This document shows, piece by piece, positions 22,772-35,608 of a stretch of DNA of 64,000 bases (positions are counted from its first letter, which is position 1; each line of letters starts with the position of its first letter). The translations under genes and the position numbers were made by a program. The stretch comes from Tubulanus polymorphus (lineage: Eukaryota > Nemertea > Palaeonemertea > Tubulaniformes > Tubulanidae): the NCBI RefSeq assembly GCF_964204645.1, contig NC_134030.1, positions 8,616,278 through 8,680,277 of the forward strand, given 5' to 3'. The notes beneath the pieces were generated by a model. It had not been told where the DNA came from. It saw only the letters and a list, made by a program, of their open reading frames with translations, and did not search any database.

Positions 22772-25700
22772 ATGGCTTCCCAAGCGCGGTCTAACGTGGG
22801 TTCACCAACCGGTATGAAAGGTTGGCAATTAGCCTTAGCCGTTGGCGCCCCCGTCGCCCTGGGGCTGGCTGGGCTATGGTACTACAAAAGGCTGAAAGCA
22901 CGAGAGCTGGGTTCATCTGGTAAAGGTTCTAAAACCGACAAAAAGGCGGAAACCTCCAGTGAAAATACACCGGTTCGTTTTTACTTCCGGGTTTGGAATG
23001 ATGGATGGGGATTTTCACTTGATTGATTTGCTTTTTCTAGTAGATTCCCTTTGATACCCGACCCCCGACCCTATCGTTGTTTACCATAAAAAAGGGCAGG
23101 GGCCTAAATAGATAGCCTCTTCAGGTCCTTCTAGAAGATCTGTCCTTCCTGAATTAAACTTGTATTTAATATGAATATAGGCCCAAGGCAAGTCCTACTT
23201 AATATTTTGCCTCATCTCATGTCTCAGTTCCTATAAACAGGTCAATGAAAATACGTAGATTTACGTATCTGAGAAAGTTAGCAAGTTTTCACCGTTATAC
23301 ACACTCTTTGATTTTGATGTTTTATCTCAACTCCATTGCATTTAAAGTTATTCATGTGTGATAAAAATTAAGGAAAAAATTAAAGAACGTTCAGGGACTA
23401 TATATTCCTACTAGCATGAAAGATCGTTAGATTGGCATGAAAAATGGTGAAATTATAAGGGTGGCAGCACCAGCTGGCTTTATGTTTTTGCGGGGAAAAC
23501 CAGGTTTTTTCGACAACAGGGTGAAGAATATCTTCATTTAGGAGTCGTATTGATGATAAATTTCACTCAATTTTGAAATTTTTTGCTTCTTAAGATTTTT
23601 CACAGGTTGACAAAAACAAGTGAAATATGGCAAGTCAATTAATTTGAAGATAATATGATAAATGTTGTTTTATACTGGAGTTTTGTTTTTTATTTGTATA
23701 TTCGCTATAAAATCTGAAGTTTTTTCGTGAATAAGTAATTCAGGCTATGCATCAATTTAGTGACCATAGTACTCCCATCTTGTCTTCAAAAATTTAAGCT
23801 GACAAAACGCCACGGTAGATCATCAAATGCCATGGTAGAAATCAGCAGAACTTAGCCCTCCACCACTTTAAACACTAATTGTGTTCCCCGACCGCTAGAT
23901 CTCTTTCGCAGCAGCCTCCAAATATGGCAGTGATGGGTAAAATACAACCACTGTCTAACTTCAACCTGTCACCCCTATTAAGTAGTAGTAGTAGTAGTAG
24001 TAGCAGTAGCAGTAGCAGTAGCAGTAGCAGTAGCAGTAGCAGTAGCAGTAGCAGTAGCAGTAGCAGTAGCAGTAGCAGTAGCAGTAGCAGTAGCAGTAGC
24101 AGTAGCAGTAGCAGTAGCAGTAGCAGTAGCAGTAGCAGTAGCAGTAGCAGTAGCAGTAGCAGTAGCAGTAGCAGTAGCAGTAGCAGTAGCAGTAGCAGTA
24201 GCAGTAGCAGTAGCAGTAGCAGTAGCAGTAGCAGTAGCAGTAGCAGTAGCAGTAGCAGTAGCAGTAGCAGTAGCAGTAGCAGTAGCAGTAGCAGTAGCAG
24301 TAGCAGTAGCAGTAGCAGTAGCAGTAGCAGTAGCAGTAGCAGTAGCAGTAGCAGTAGCAGTAGCAGTAGCAGTAGCAGTAGCAGTAGCAGTAGCAGTAGC
24401 AGTAGCAGTAGCAGTAGCAGTAGCAGTAGCAGTAGCAGTAGCAGTAGCAGTAGCAGTAGCAGTAGCAGTAGCAGTAGCAGTAGCAGTAGCAGTAGTAGTC
24501 CGCTTTTAATCCGTTTCCTCTAGCGTTTTTTATAACACCATTTTAAAAGTTTCATATATACGCACGTAACATATATTCAGAGTTTAATCCTTATAGGTAT
24601 ACAGCTTCGGGTGCGTACTCCAATGTCTGTCAAGCCTGACCTTAAAGCAATCCATAGACGGTAGAAAGTTTGGTGGGGAGGGACATATACCATGTATATA
24701 TTTATACGTGTTGATTGCATCACCCCTCATTCTTCTATAAACCAGGGTTGGAAGTTGAAGTTGTTTTAGGCGCTGTTCATAAGATAAATTCTGTAATCGG
24801 GGAACCATCCTAGTCACTCTCCTTTGGACTGCCTCAATAGCGTCAATATCCTTTTGATACTGCAAGGCCCATACTACATTAGCATACTCTAATATCGGTC
24901 GAATTAGGGCTTTATACAGAGGTATCAGTTAACACAGTTAAGATAGAAATACCAAACTTTTTCAAAAAGAACTTCAACCATTGGTTAATATTATGGAGTG
25001 AAAGCCAATCAAATGTGCCGTCTTATACAGGGTGTAGCACTGGCCTAAAGTAGAGGGTATAGGTTATGCTTTTACCTGCGTAAAATTTCGTACGATACGT
25101 AAATTTACGTAGATACGTAAATCTACGTATTTTAATCGACCTGATACAATCTGTATGTCCATTTTTGTGCACTTCTAACTGGATGGCAGCATCTGTAGGT
25201 CTTGTCCCTGTCATTCTAAAAATTCAACTGATCAAAAGGATATTTTAAGGGATTTTATCCACTTCTTACTGATATAATTTTTACATCTGCATTACAGAAA
25301 TTCCTGATGATAAACAAAATAATTTATGTCTTCATTCATTTCAGAGTACACCATTAGAGTTGGCGCAAGCTGCGAAAAATAAAGGCAACAAGTATTTCAA
25401 GGCTGCTCAATACGACAAAGCGATTGAATGTTATACACAAGCAATAGATCTGTGTCCTGGAAATAATCCAACTGATCTCAGTACATTCCATCAGAATCGA
25501 GCTGCAGCTTATGAACAATTGGTTCGTTGGAAACTTTTTCCTTCGATTTTCTGTTATTGTTGGGAAGAATGTTGATGTTTTTTTCAACTCAGCCTGAAAA
25601 GATATCAGGTGCCATAACTTTTGGTACTAGGCCTACAGTAAATAAAGAACATTTTGCATCATGGAAAATATGACTCAAGTATATTCGACTTAAAAACTGG

Positions 25701-28700
25701 TGCTGGGATAAACTATGATATTACTCTGTTGGTAGTAAATGCCTGATACAGCTGAACTAAAACATTTTTTTTTAATCCATTCTACACTGTATTGAAAAAT
25801 GTCTTTTTCTTTGATTCGACTTGAGCAAAAGAAAACATTTCGGCAATCCTTCAATACGGTATAAAACAGGTTGTCCTTTTAAACCAAGTTGAAATAGGCA
25901 TTGGAACTTATCTTAAGAAAAGCACATTCTGAATTCTGCTCTTTGGATTTAGGCGATAAACAGTATAATCCCTAAAAATGATTGCAAATTGAACTATTTT
26001 CAGAAAAATTATCCGCAAGTCATCGAAGATTGCTCGAAAGCTCTGTGTTACAATAAGAAATACGTAAAGGCGTTATTTCGAAGAGCTAAAGCAAGTGAAC
26101 ATGAAGGACACCTTACTATGGCACTAAACGGTATGTACCTATTTGTCTCCCTCTAGCTCGCTCATAAGGAGAAATATCCGGGGCGGATCTTAGGGGATGC
26201 ACACTCGCCAAAAATATGTCATTTTGCCCTGCTATATTATGGAAAATCAAGAATATTAAACTGGTATCCAAAAAGTATAAATTCATAAGCTTGTTTTTAC
26301 AAAAATAAGTTAATATATTTTCCGAAAAGCTTTTTTGGTTCTGGTTCCTGCAAAATATCTGGCTTCACTGTTATATACCGGTACCAGTAATAGCCTACTA
26401 GTTTACAGTGCCAATCCTGTCTTAGTAGTAATAATATGTATTAGGCTTTTTCATGGGCTCATTAGATCTGTAATCACTTGAATTTTCATATTTTATTGAT
26501 AGCAACAGGGCTAGTAAGGTTATACTCAATTGTTGTGGATACTTTCGCTGTTTAACCATAATTTGTAAGGGTTTTTTGAAAAGGTTTGTTGGAAGCCATG
26601 TGACCATTCCATGAATTGACTAGTAAAGCAAGTTTCCTTGCATGCTTTAAGACAGATTCCTATCTTATTTCAGATGTGACTGCAGTATGTATTCTTGAAG
26701 GATTTCAAAATCAACAGAGTCTTTATATGGCCGATCGTGTGCTGAAAGCCCTTGGTAAGACTAAAGCAAAAGAAAAATTCAAGGTAAGTTACATTTCACC
26801 AAGAGCTGATGGCTAAGGGGGTCTCCGTCATTGTGAACTTTTACTTTAAATTGCTAATAGTCCTAGTGATTTTATTGGATCCTGATGAAACTTTGAACCA
26901 GTAATCTGTGGGCCAAGGCCTAAAACAATATACATGTAGAGGCGTTTTTTTTTTTTATTTAACCATAGCGGGTGCCCTAGAGATTGGGGCCCAACTACTT
27001 GTCCATCACTACTTGTCGTACAGTAGTTATCGAATCACTACTAAATTGTATGCACGTTCTATTGGTGAAGAGCTAAAATTGAGTATGAATGTTCTATGGG
27101 CCAGCAGCTACTAAGATACCTAGCTGTTCTTGAATTTGATCCTTAAGAATACCCTTGGTGGTGGGGAATAAAGAAGTTACAGTGGAGTTATATCAGTTGA
27201 TTAACTGCTTATGTTTTCTTTATATCTATATCTACTGACCACAATGTGCTAATTAATGATTTTGATTATCACAGGTTCGAGAGCCGACGATGCCATCGCC
27301 TCATTTCATTCGCACGTTTTTCTCCGCATTCGCGCATGATCCCGTCATGGAGAAAGTCGCCGAATGTGAACGCCAGTTGAAACTGAATGACGCTGAAAAA
27401 CATTTGAACGAGAGTCCTGAAAAAGAAAATCAAGAAAGAAATTCTAGGTAGAAATATAAGTACACGTCGTTATGCATTACATGGTCATAAGAAATGATTG
27501 AAAAATACTTGTTCTTCATAGCTGTGATGTCCATAGGTCTCCTTGATTCCTTGAGTTTAGTTAGAGTTAAGGATTATATTTGCTAACTAAGTCACTGAAT
27601 TAGCAGTTTACGGAGATAGACAGTACCGATTTAGGATGAGTACGGTAATTGGGATATGAAACTGATACATACACTCCTCGAAATTTGAAATTTTCTCTGT
27701 GAAAAGTCCTTGAATTCTGGAATGACTGATCTGTAGGGACCCCATAAGGTGCAAAACAACCAGGATGTAACTGAACAAATTGATAAATTTTCATTTTGAT
27801 ATCTATTGTGACCTTATACTCCAACGAGCCTGTTAGAAAATGCAATTAGATCTTCTATGAAATGGAGACGATTGTCATTTGTAAATGTCCTTTCTTTTCA
27901 GTCCATTCCATAAAGCAATCAAAGCTTACGTGCAGCGTGATTACAGCGATATAATTCATCTTTGCGATGAAGAAATCAATACAAATGGAGCAAATGTACA
28001 CGAAGCATTGTTGTTCAAGGGTACCTTCCATCTTTTACGGGGTGAAGGCAACCTGGCAATGGAAGCTTTTGATAAAATAATATCATCTGATGAATCCAGC
28101 CTCGAGGTATGTATTCTAGTATAGCTTTGAATTTCAGACATTGCAAATTTTGGGATTCAACCTATTCCACAGTTAAGATGATAGGTTAACTGCCGCAATA
28201 GTATACAGGTCGAATATTCCATTATAAGCAACGAATGAAATATAGCAGTTATGATATATTTGTAAATATCAATCTTATTTATGTAGGTGAAAATAAATGC
28301 ATATATTAAACGCGGAAGTTTAAAGATGCAAAATGACCTTAAAGATGAGGCCTTGGCAGATTTCACTGAAGCAGTCCAAGTCGACTCCCAAAATTCAGAT
28401 ATCTATCATCATCGTGGCCAGGTATGTATGTAATAATGCACGTACTTGCAAATTTCTCACTATTGTAGTCTTAAAATCTTTCTCATGAACTCGAGTTCAT
28501 TTTGGGATTGTACGTTTGTATGGTGAGGTTTTACTTATCGATTGCTATTTTTTGCAGTTGAATCTATTATTAGAAAGAGTGGATGAAGCACTTCGAGATT
28601 TTGAGAAGTGTGTTGAGTTGAATCCTGGTTTCGCTGTTGCTCGCGTGCAGAAGTGTTATACAGGTTGGTGTTGCTCTTTCGACCAGTCTTTCGACGATTT

Positions 28701-29785
28701 GGATTACGAAGCAAAATGAGTGCATTTTATTTACAGAACACAGATACGCATTCATGACGAAAAATCCAATGCTATTCCAAACTGCATTGAAATCGTTCGA
28801 AGAAGCATTGGAAGAGTTCCGAGACTGTACAGAAGGTTACGCCCTCTATGGACAGGTAAATATGAAAGGTTTCACCATACAACACAGTCCCCAGTTTGGC
28901 AGTTCTGTGTTAAGATTTGACTCAAGAAAATGATCTACTCTAACTCACAACTGTGGGAAATGGGTCCAGGAGTTCATGATAAACAAACCTTTTGACTAAT
29001 ATTAACAAAATTTGCATTTTAAAATTGATGAATGAATATCAGATGTATGTTTACGATATTAATTGATATGAATATGAATGAGTGATCCTTGTATTGTTCT
29101 TTAACCTTTTGAATTTGCAATCTTTTTAGGCGCTTTGTGACCAACAAATGTATGAGTTGTCTGAGAAAAACTTCCAGAAAGCTATTGAATTAGACCCAGA
29201 AAATGCTAACATCTACGTTCATAGAGGGTAAGTTTTTAAATGAGGTCAACGTCCGTTAAAATTGCTTGATGGCAGTTCTCAAGCAATTGTCAACTAACAT
29301 AAATGTTGTTAAAGGTCTTTTATGAGCAGGAAAAAGCTAGCCCTCACTATTTCTGTACTTATCTTTTACAGACTTCTCCAGCTGCAGTGGAAACAAGATG
29401 TCGATGAAGCCATGAAGTTACTCAAGAAGGCGATTGAATTGGATGATCTTTGTGAATTAGCCTACGAAACTTTAGGAACCATAGAAGTACAGAGGTACGT
29501 AAATTCATGAATCATGCCGATACATTTCATTTCCGCCTTCACCTGATTGTTCCTTGACCAAGTCCTGGTATCTTTATGTGGACAAAACTGCATACCTGAG
29601 TTAAACTTCTATTATACCTTTTTTGCAGAGGCTGCTTGGACCGAGCCCATGAACTGTTTAACAAAGCGATTAACTTGGCTAAAACCGAACAGGATATGGC
29701 TCATCTATACTCCCTGTTAGCTGCTGCTCAAGCTCAAAGCAAAGCCGCTCATGATTTAGGATTACAAATGCCTGGCTCAATGTGA
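22772..29785 (+). CDS. TOMM70: mitochondrial import receptor TOM70
   Basis: Outer-membrane receptor that takes chaperone-bound carrier preproteins and passes them to the TOM complex. Exons: 22772-22972, 25345-25521, 26004-26130, 26674-26783, 27275-27447, 27902-28106, 28287-28421, 28558-28663, 28737-28855, 29130-29227, 29372-29494, 29629-29785. Together 1731 nt, 576 residues, a little shorter than human TOM70. Residues ~17-40 form the single N-terminal membrane anchor (LALAVGAPVALGLAGLWYY) followed by KR-rich linker. TPR motifs start at ~70 (KNKGNKYFKAAQYDKAIECY, the Hsp70/90 clamp) and recur to the end (RGSLKMQ, AIELDPENANIYVHRG, KAIELDDLCELAYETLG). A second in-frame ATG occurs at 22814. An out-of-frame ATG at 22752 opens an upstream frame overlapping the start. 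Confidence 0.96.
23981..24499 (+). repeat. (AGCAGT)n hexamer satellite, 82 copies
   Basis: Seven AGT units are followed by 492 bases of uninterrupted AGCAGT (24002-24493, 82 copies) and two more AGT. It lies in TOM70 intron 1. One frame reads as poly-serine and gives a 214-codon open frame that I regard as an artefact. The perfect homogeneity points to recent expansion. Confidence 0.97.
24590..24935 (-). mobile_element. LINE reverse-transcriptase C-terminal fragment
   Basis: The minus strand encodes the tail of a non-LTR retrotransposon reverse transcriptase: RPILEYANVVWALQYQKDID, then AIEAVQRRVTRMV, LSYEQRLKQLQLPTL and RRMRGDAINTYKYIHGI. These are the conserved C-terminal blocks of CR1/Jockey-type elements in invertebrates. 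The catalytic core is absent, so this is a dead 5'-truncated copy inside TOM70 intron 1. Confidence 0.85.
26178..26400. mobile_element. MITE-like 5' end, CAGGGGCGGATC family
   Basis: CCGGGGCGGATCTTAGGGG near 26178-26196 matches the left end of the family at 2919-3213. I could not define the right end. It lies in TOM70 intron 3. Confidence 0.4.
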
Positions 29786-29934
29786 AAAACATAAAACGAT
29801 AATTCTTAGTGTGCTTAGAACCTTGTATCACATATTATGAATATTGTTATGTGGATGAGCCATGGATTAGAGTTGCTTACTAATTTCTTGTGTCTCATGA
29901 AGAACCATCATGTGTGAAAGACTTATGTCATCAA

Positions 29935-29940
29935 ATTAAA
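29935..29940 (+). terminator. probable TOM70 poly(A) signal ATTAAA
   Basis: ATTAAA lies 150 nt after the stop codon and is followed at a suitable distance by GT-rich sequence (GTGCTTGAATTTGTGTAATG). Confidence 0.45.
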
Positions 29941-31694
29941 AGCCAAATCATAAGAATGTGCTTGAATTTGTGTAATGTTTTACTACTGAGTTGAAGGAAC
30001 CCAGCCTATAATGACACAGTTGGATTCATCTAACTGCTGGATACTTAATTGGCTGATACACAATTTGAAATGAATAACAAAATATGAATATGCAATGTTT
30101 GTCAACTAGACTCCTTGGAATTGTATGCAGACGTTTTTCTAAGATAATAATTAAATTGGGTTAGTTCTGTACACATAACTGTATCCAAAGCTTAAACTTC
30201 ATAACTTAATTTGAATTAACCATGGGAACTATCCAAGATCTATTTCATTAATCCTATGTTCATCAGGGGGCATTGAATATGGAAATTGTCAGATTATTGA
30301 CCAGTTCAGACCATTTCCCAAGTGGGCATGGTGTCTCGGACCCCTCGTTTAGATACAATGGCCAACTTGAGAGTCTACAGTCAAACCCACTAAATCCAGA
30401 TCAGTTTAATCCATGTTTACAGTATCTATTAATTACACAAATATGATTTCCTCACACAGGATTTCATCAGTCCAATTGATCCAAATCAAGCAATGTCTAC
30501 TCGAGTAGCTACTGCTACCACCTAATTATTGGCTTTATCATTACACACCCCTCTCCCTGGCCTGTGATGTTTAAGTTTTATTTTATCTGAAATATAAGCA
30601 CCAGTAGCAATTTTTTACTGACATATCTTTGAATGTTTTTGTAATTTCATTTGCCAGAGTTTATAGAAATTGTGTAAACGTAACATGTACGGCGGTATAT
30701 CTGTAAATTTAATATGTAAAATACATTATTATATTATTAATAACATTTGAAGAAATTTCTTCCTTTAGCTGCAATTGATTCATAAAGCTGCTTCAAACAT
30801 TTTTTTCCAAAAGATCTATTCTGACCAATCTTGAGCCTTTTCTTCCAGCAGAGAATTATGTCCTTTCATTTGCCACTTTTGGAAAATTCTGCCAATTCTT
30901 CCAATCTCTACGCTGGCAGAAATTTCATGATGAATGGAATGTAAATTACAGAAGAGCACAATTGAAAAGGGCCCTACAGATATACACCCACGATATGGAG
31001 ATGAAAATTGGGTCCAGAAGAAAATAAGAGCTTTTCCCAGATAAAGCAGCCAATGCCAATGGCCACTAGCTGGTCTTGCCCTTGGTATTGAGAAACAGAA
31101 CCTAAAAGATGCAAAGTGTCAAATTTGTAGGTTTTGTCTTGACAAAAATGCCACCTCAGCACGAAGGCAGGGGTCCTGACCCTTGAGACCACCCCCTAAA
31201 TACATTCCAGAAGTGAGATCCAGCCAAATGAATCTTGACACCAATGAGTTGCTTCCTCAAAAAACTAACAAGATTCAAATATAAGATGAAAAATGTATGT
31301 ATGTACATATAATAATAATATACAACCTTTATTGAGTTAATATACAACTGTTAACAAAAATACAATATTGTGCATGTACGTATACAAGTTAATAAATGCA
31401 TTATTATTTGTAATAAAGAATTTTACCCGGTGAGACATTTACATTTTGTACAAAATACATACCATACAGTCAAATCATTATAAATGGATATTTATTTAAA
31501 CTCGAAACTTTACATCACATCCCCAACATATGGTTTCTAGTGAAAATTCTACTTTATTGGACAGTTACGTTGTCAACATGGTGGTAGTGAAAAGGACTTA
31601 ACCAGTCCTTGTAGCAGAAGGAATGAATGTACACGTCTGTTTGAACTAGTTCACAATGGGAATGTTAAATTCACTAAAAGACATATCAAACTCC
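29941..31694. other. intergenic between TOM70 and TBRG1-like 3' ends
   Basis: Convergent 3' ends with no gene between them. On the minus strand, AATAAA at 31553-31558 and again at 31328-31333 lie ~140 and ~360 nt beyond the TBRG1-like stop codon and are candidate poly(A) signals. An AAT tract near 31310 overlaps the second. Confidence 0.45.
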
Positions 31695-34600
31695 CTAAAT
31701 GGTGTCTCCTGACTGCTGCAGTGTAGGGTTCACCAGCAAACTTCTCAAATTACCATCAGAAAATGCTGACATTGAAGCAGCAACACCTGAAATTACATTA
31801 AACATTAAAATATACAATCATTATTTTAGAATGAAGAAGGGTCGTGGTACCCTTCCGAAATTTCCATTTTCAATAAACTTTTTAGTTCAATTCCTACTGT
31901 GGGAGTTAACGTTTCATTCCTACATCAAGGATATTGTGATTTCAAGCAATTCATTGAACATTGACATTGAGCACGTGAAATAACAGTTGGTTAAACGAAA
32001 CTCTAATTCAGAACTTTTCACTATCGTGTAGGATTTTTCATGGGTACGTACGTACCTTGTTGATAAGCAGGATGAGACTGAAGCGCTTCAAAGCTTAAAC
32101 CGATGTCATTCTCACTGACAGAAGCCACTTCACCCGGTTCTAATCGGCACACTTCATATTTCACCCACTTGTAGTTGGAACATTTTCGCGCTCCCAGTGA
32201 ACTTTGGATCAAATTTTGTATAGTCGGCTGCGAGAAACCAAAAAATTCAGCACCTTTTCCTTTCGTCGGCACAAGTATGTTACTTCCTCTGAAATTATCG
32301 TTCGCGTTAAAAAAACTCAAAAGCCTAGTCACAGCCATAAGTCTCATAACCAATCTGATCACTCAAAGATTTACGATTTGAGATTATATAGCTACAACTC
32401 GGTCTAGATTATTATTGCAAATAATGAATAGATTAGACTTGGAAGAACAAACATCAAGACCTACATTAACTTGTTCACACTTTCTAATAATCTCTTATGG
32501 CACTCAAACGCTGAAGACCCAGTTATCATTTGAAGTGGATTATCATCAGAAGAGATTTCAAACTAAAAAGATATTCAGTCAAAATAATTACTGTTTAATT
32601 TAGGGTACATTCCTTCATTTGGTTTTTGTTACATAGGTTTAACTACTAACCTTAGGAGAGCTCCCTGCGTCTGATATTTTACATGTGTAAAGGCACTTTT
32701 TGTTAAGTCGAGTCGTGCTGGAATATTCTCTCGTGCTACAAAATCCTACCGGAAAAATGTAGTCTTGCGTGTGAAAATTACTACGATCAGACACAACCTG
32801 TGTATTATATGGAGAACAATCATGAAGTAGAGTGAATACTAATCAATTGCAATTATCCAATGAGTGACTCTCTATTCAAATCATGTAAATTAGCAAAACG
32901 TATGGAATTCTAAAGAAATAAAACAGTCAGTAGAGTTGCTTCCCGCATATACAATCTTTCAGGACCGTAAAATCTGTCTAACTTGAAAGAGTCAAGTCCG
33001 AGTTGGATGTTATGTACTTCATGTGTCCCAAAAAACATCAGAGTTGAACGGTTATGCGAGTTAATCGGGTCCAACTTGGGAAGAGTCCGCTGTATAATGG
33101 AACTCACCTCTCCTAAACTATGAACGGTTAATCCTCCCAATAATATCGGGAATATTGGACGTCCAGACAGATCTAATGGAATTGGCTGCACTTGATTTTT
33201 CTTCATCACAGAGGAGACAGTTTTGCTGCTAGTCCTACGAGCTTTCGCTTTCATATTTTCAGCTACAAATAACGAGGGCGAATGTGAATCGATGAATAAA
33301 ATGTCATTCGGATCCTAAATTGAATCACACCAAAAACAGCTTCCAGTACGGTACCTAAAAGATGCTTGGCAATTTTACGAGTAGCTGTCGTCGCTAATGA
33401 GGGCCTTTTCTTGACAACTTTATCTTTAACACTCTCTGGAAATAAAAACTTACAACAATGACCAGAGTGATGTGCCGGTGTTGTTGTTTGTTGTTAAGGA
33501 ACTTAAGGTAACTTAAGTCACCACCAATGCAGTCACATCTCTCAGGGGCGGGCGCAGGAAAACCCTGTTTGTGCTAACCGTGGTTAGTACACTGTGGCTA
33601 AGCATAAATGGGCGCAGGAAAACGCTGTTAGCTAACCATTGTCTTTGTGTGGCCTTTTATTTCAAGCTCGTTAGCCTAACCATGGATGAGCCACTAGCCA
33701 CGGTTAGGCTAACAGGGTTTTCCTGCCCCTGGTGGTAAAGTGCTGGTGAACATGTATTATCTAAGTTTTTGTATATTGTGACAAGTTTTCTCAAAGAAGG
33801 ACTGAAGTCAATTCAAGAAAGACAGACTTCTCGATTATAATGATTATACCAGTTTTTCCTGCTGTCAATGAAGCAACAAATTTCTTCAACATCGCTGCAT
33901 GAGGAGTTACAGCAGTTGGTTTTTCGGGAGTAACACGACTCGCAGCGGCTTCGTGTTGCAGAACTCGCCTCAGTAAAAACCTATAAACAATAAGACATTA
34001 TGTCCCTGATATCAAAAACCAGTCTAACATACCGGCCCAAGCCTTTGATACACTTACCTTCGCTCATTGCGTAATCTGTCAAGTTTTTCTTCCTTGCCAC
34101 TAACTTCATCACAAAGTGCAGAATTTAACTATGGTAGTAAAAATAAATAATTCAAATGTTTGTTAAAATCAAATGACAGCAAGGGATTTAAAAGCTCTCT
34201 CCATTCATAACCATATCCCTCTAATCAGAAACAGAAACAAATCTAATCGTTATTATGCTTAGCGCATTATACAGTATAGGTTACAAATTCTAAAGAAGAG
34301 GCAAAAAACTTACAAACACCATTTGTTTGATCTGCTTTCGAAGACGTTTGTATTTTCTGTAGATCTTCTCCTGCTTCATCTGATGTAGTTTGACCGCTTG
34401 TTGCTGATGACGCGCAGCTATAGAATAGAAGTCGCTGTTCGGGGAAACACCAGTTACTTTAGGCTTAACAGTATCATCGGATGTTGTCTATAATATAGAG
34501 ACATATTCAAGACTTTATGTATATATGCAAGATAACAGACTCCACTCATGCAGGTTGAATCCGAGGAACTCAGATATTTATTGAAACATTTTCTGACTCC

Positions 34601-35608
34601 ATCATCGGATCCGAGAGTTTGGCTAAATATGACTTGAGCAGTGTCCTCTGCATATAATCGTATCTATTGACACCAGACATTCTACATTTTCAAGTACATA
34701 ACATGTTTATTGAATTATATTATCAGTGTGTAAGACTGACCTGCACCAGCATAAAAACACCAGGATTTCCTTCTTCTTGCTTAAAACGTTTAGCCCCAAC
34801 TTGAATCTGTCCATGGAAATTCAAAATTTTCAGTATAGACAGTACATTCTGTGCGGTTTGATAAAGTATACTTATCAAAGCAATGATTTATGGGCCTTGA
34901 TTCACTAAAAGTGACTTGAGTACAAGGTAATCATAAGTGAATGAATATCTGATAACATACCAGTGTCTAGAAATTCAAGGGCCCCATAAACAGAGTATCA
35001 TAATTAACTCCTCGTGATAAGGCCTACTTACATCTCTTGTGATAGCTTTATCTAATTGGCTGATTGTTCTAAACGAAATTAACGAATGAGAATTAGTAAT
35101 GATCATTTATAGTCCATGATCAAACAGTACTCGTACAGTAATACTTACTGAACATCAAGGGTTGTCGTTTCCAACATTTTGCATTTTATCTCTTGAACAT
35201 GCAGAGGCTTGTTCGCCTCTTCCAAAATCTTGTAAGCGGCTTCCAGCAACGGGCTTAATGCGATTATTGTAAATCGGTTTCCCGAACTGAAAATAAAACA
35301 TTTTTTTGGTCCAGTTGTAGTTCTATTTACTTTCTATAGTGGAAACAGCTGGAGTGAGGAATTCTTAGTTGGTCATTACAGAATGACATCTTCATGACCA
35401 GCAGACATTTAGAAATCCAGAGAATCCTAGATGAAGAGCAGCGGTGGATTTTGTATCTAAAACATTTACTAGGTCATAAAGAATATCTCGGCTAGGCTAC
35501 ACGCAAATAGGTAGCTACTTACCCTGTCAGGGTTCCTGCTGACCCAGTGCCAGTCGAGGCAGAGGATAGAGCCTTTGCTTTATCTTCATCAGCAGCAGGG
35601 GAAAACAT
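31695..35608 (-). CDS. TBRG1: TBRG1-like FYRN/FYRC nuclear protein
   Basis: Homologue of transforming growth factor beta regulator 1 (NIAM), a nuclear growth inhibitor in vertebrates. Exons (minus): 35523-35608, 35149-35286, 35032-35068, 34314-34487, 34058-34128, 33850-33980, 33355-33435, 33108-33262, 32651-32797, 32465-32562, 32056-32288, 31695-31786. Together 1443 nt, 480 residues. The basic coiled region has KYKRLRKQIKQMVFLNSALC and LRNERRFLLRRVLQHE. The FYRN half has RPIFPILLGGLTVHSLGE and FPVGFCSTREYSS; the FYRC half has FEISSDDNP, then AEFFGFSQPTIQNLIQS and GARKCSNYKWVKYEVC. These match vertebrate TBRG1 block for block. The first ~85 residues hold an extra helical module absent from vertebrate TBRG1. 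The start at MFSPAADEDK is the first ATG in its exon, but the frame stays open upstream past a weak acceptor, so an earlier exon is possible. Confidence 0.88.
33543..33731. mobile_element. foldback MITE in TBRG1-like intron
   Basis: Ends CAGGGGCGGGCGCAGGAAAA and TTTTCCTGCCCCTG are inverted repeats, extended inward by complementary GCTAACCGTGG / CCACGGTTAGG segments. Length is ~189 bp. An internal near-copy of the left end (GGGCGCAGGAAAACGCTGTT) suggests rearrangement. No coding capacity. Confidence 0.7.

Noticed and set aside
23879-24523. A 214-codon open frame, nearly all serine
   Set aside because: It is the AGCAGT simple repeat read in one frame, within a TOM70 intron; there is no non-repetitive domain and no splice or start context.
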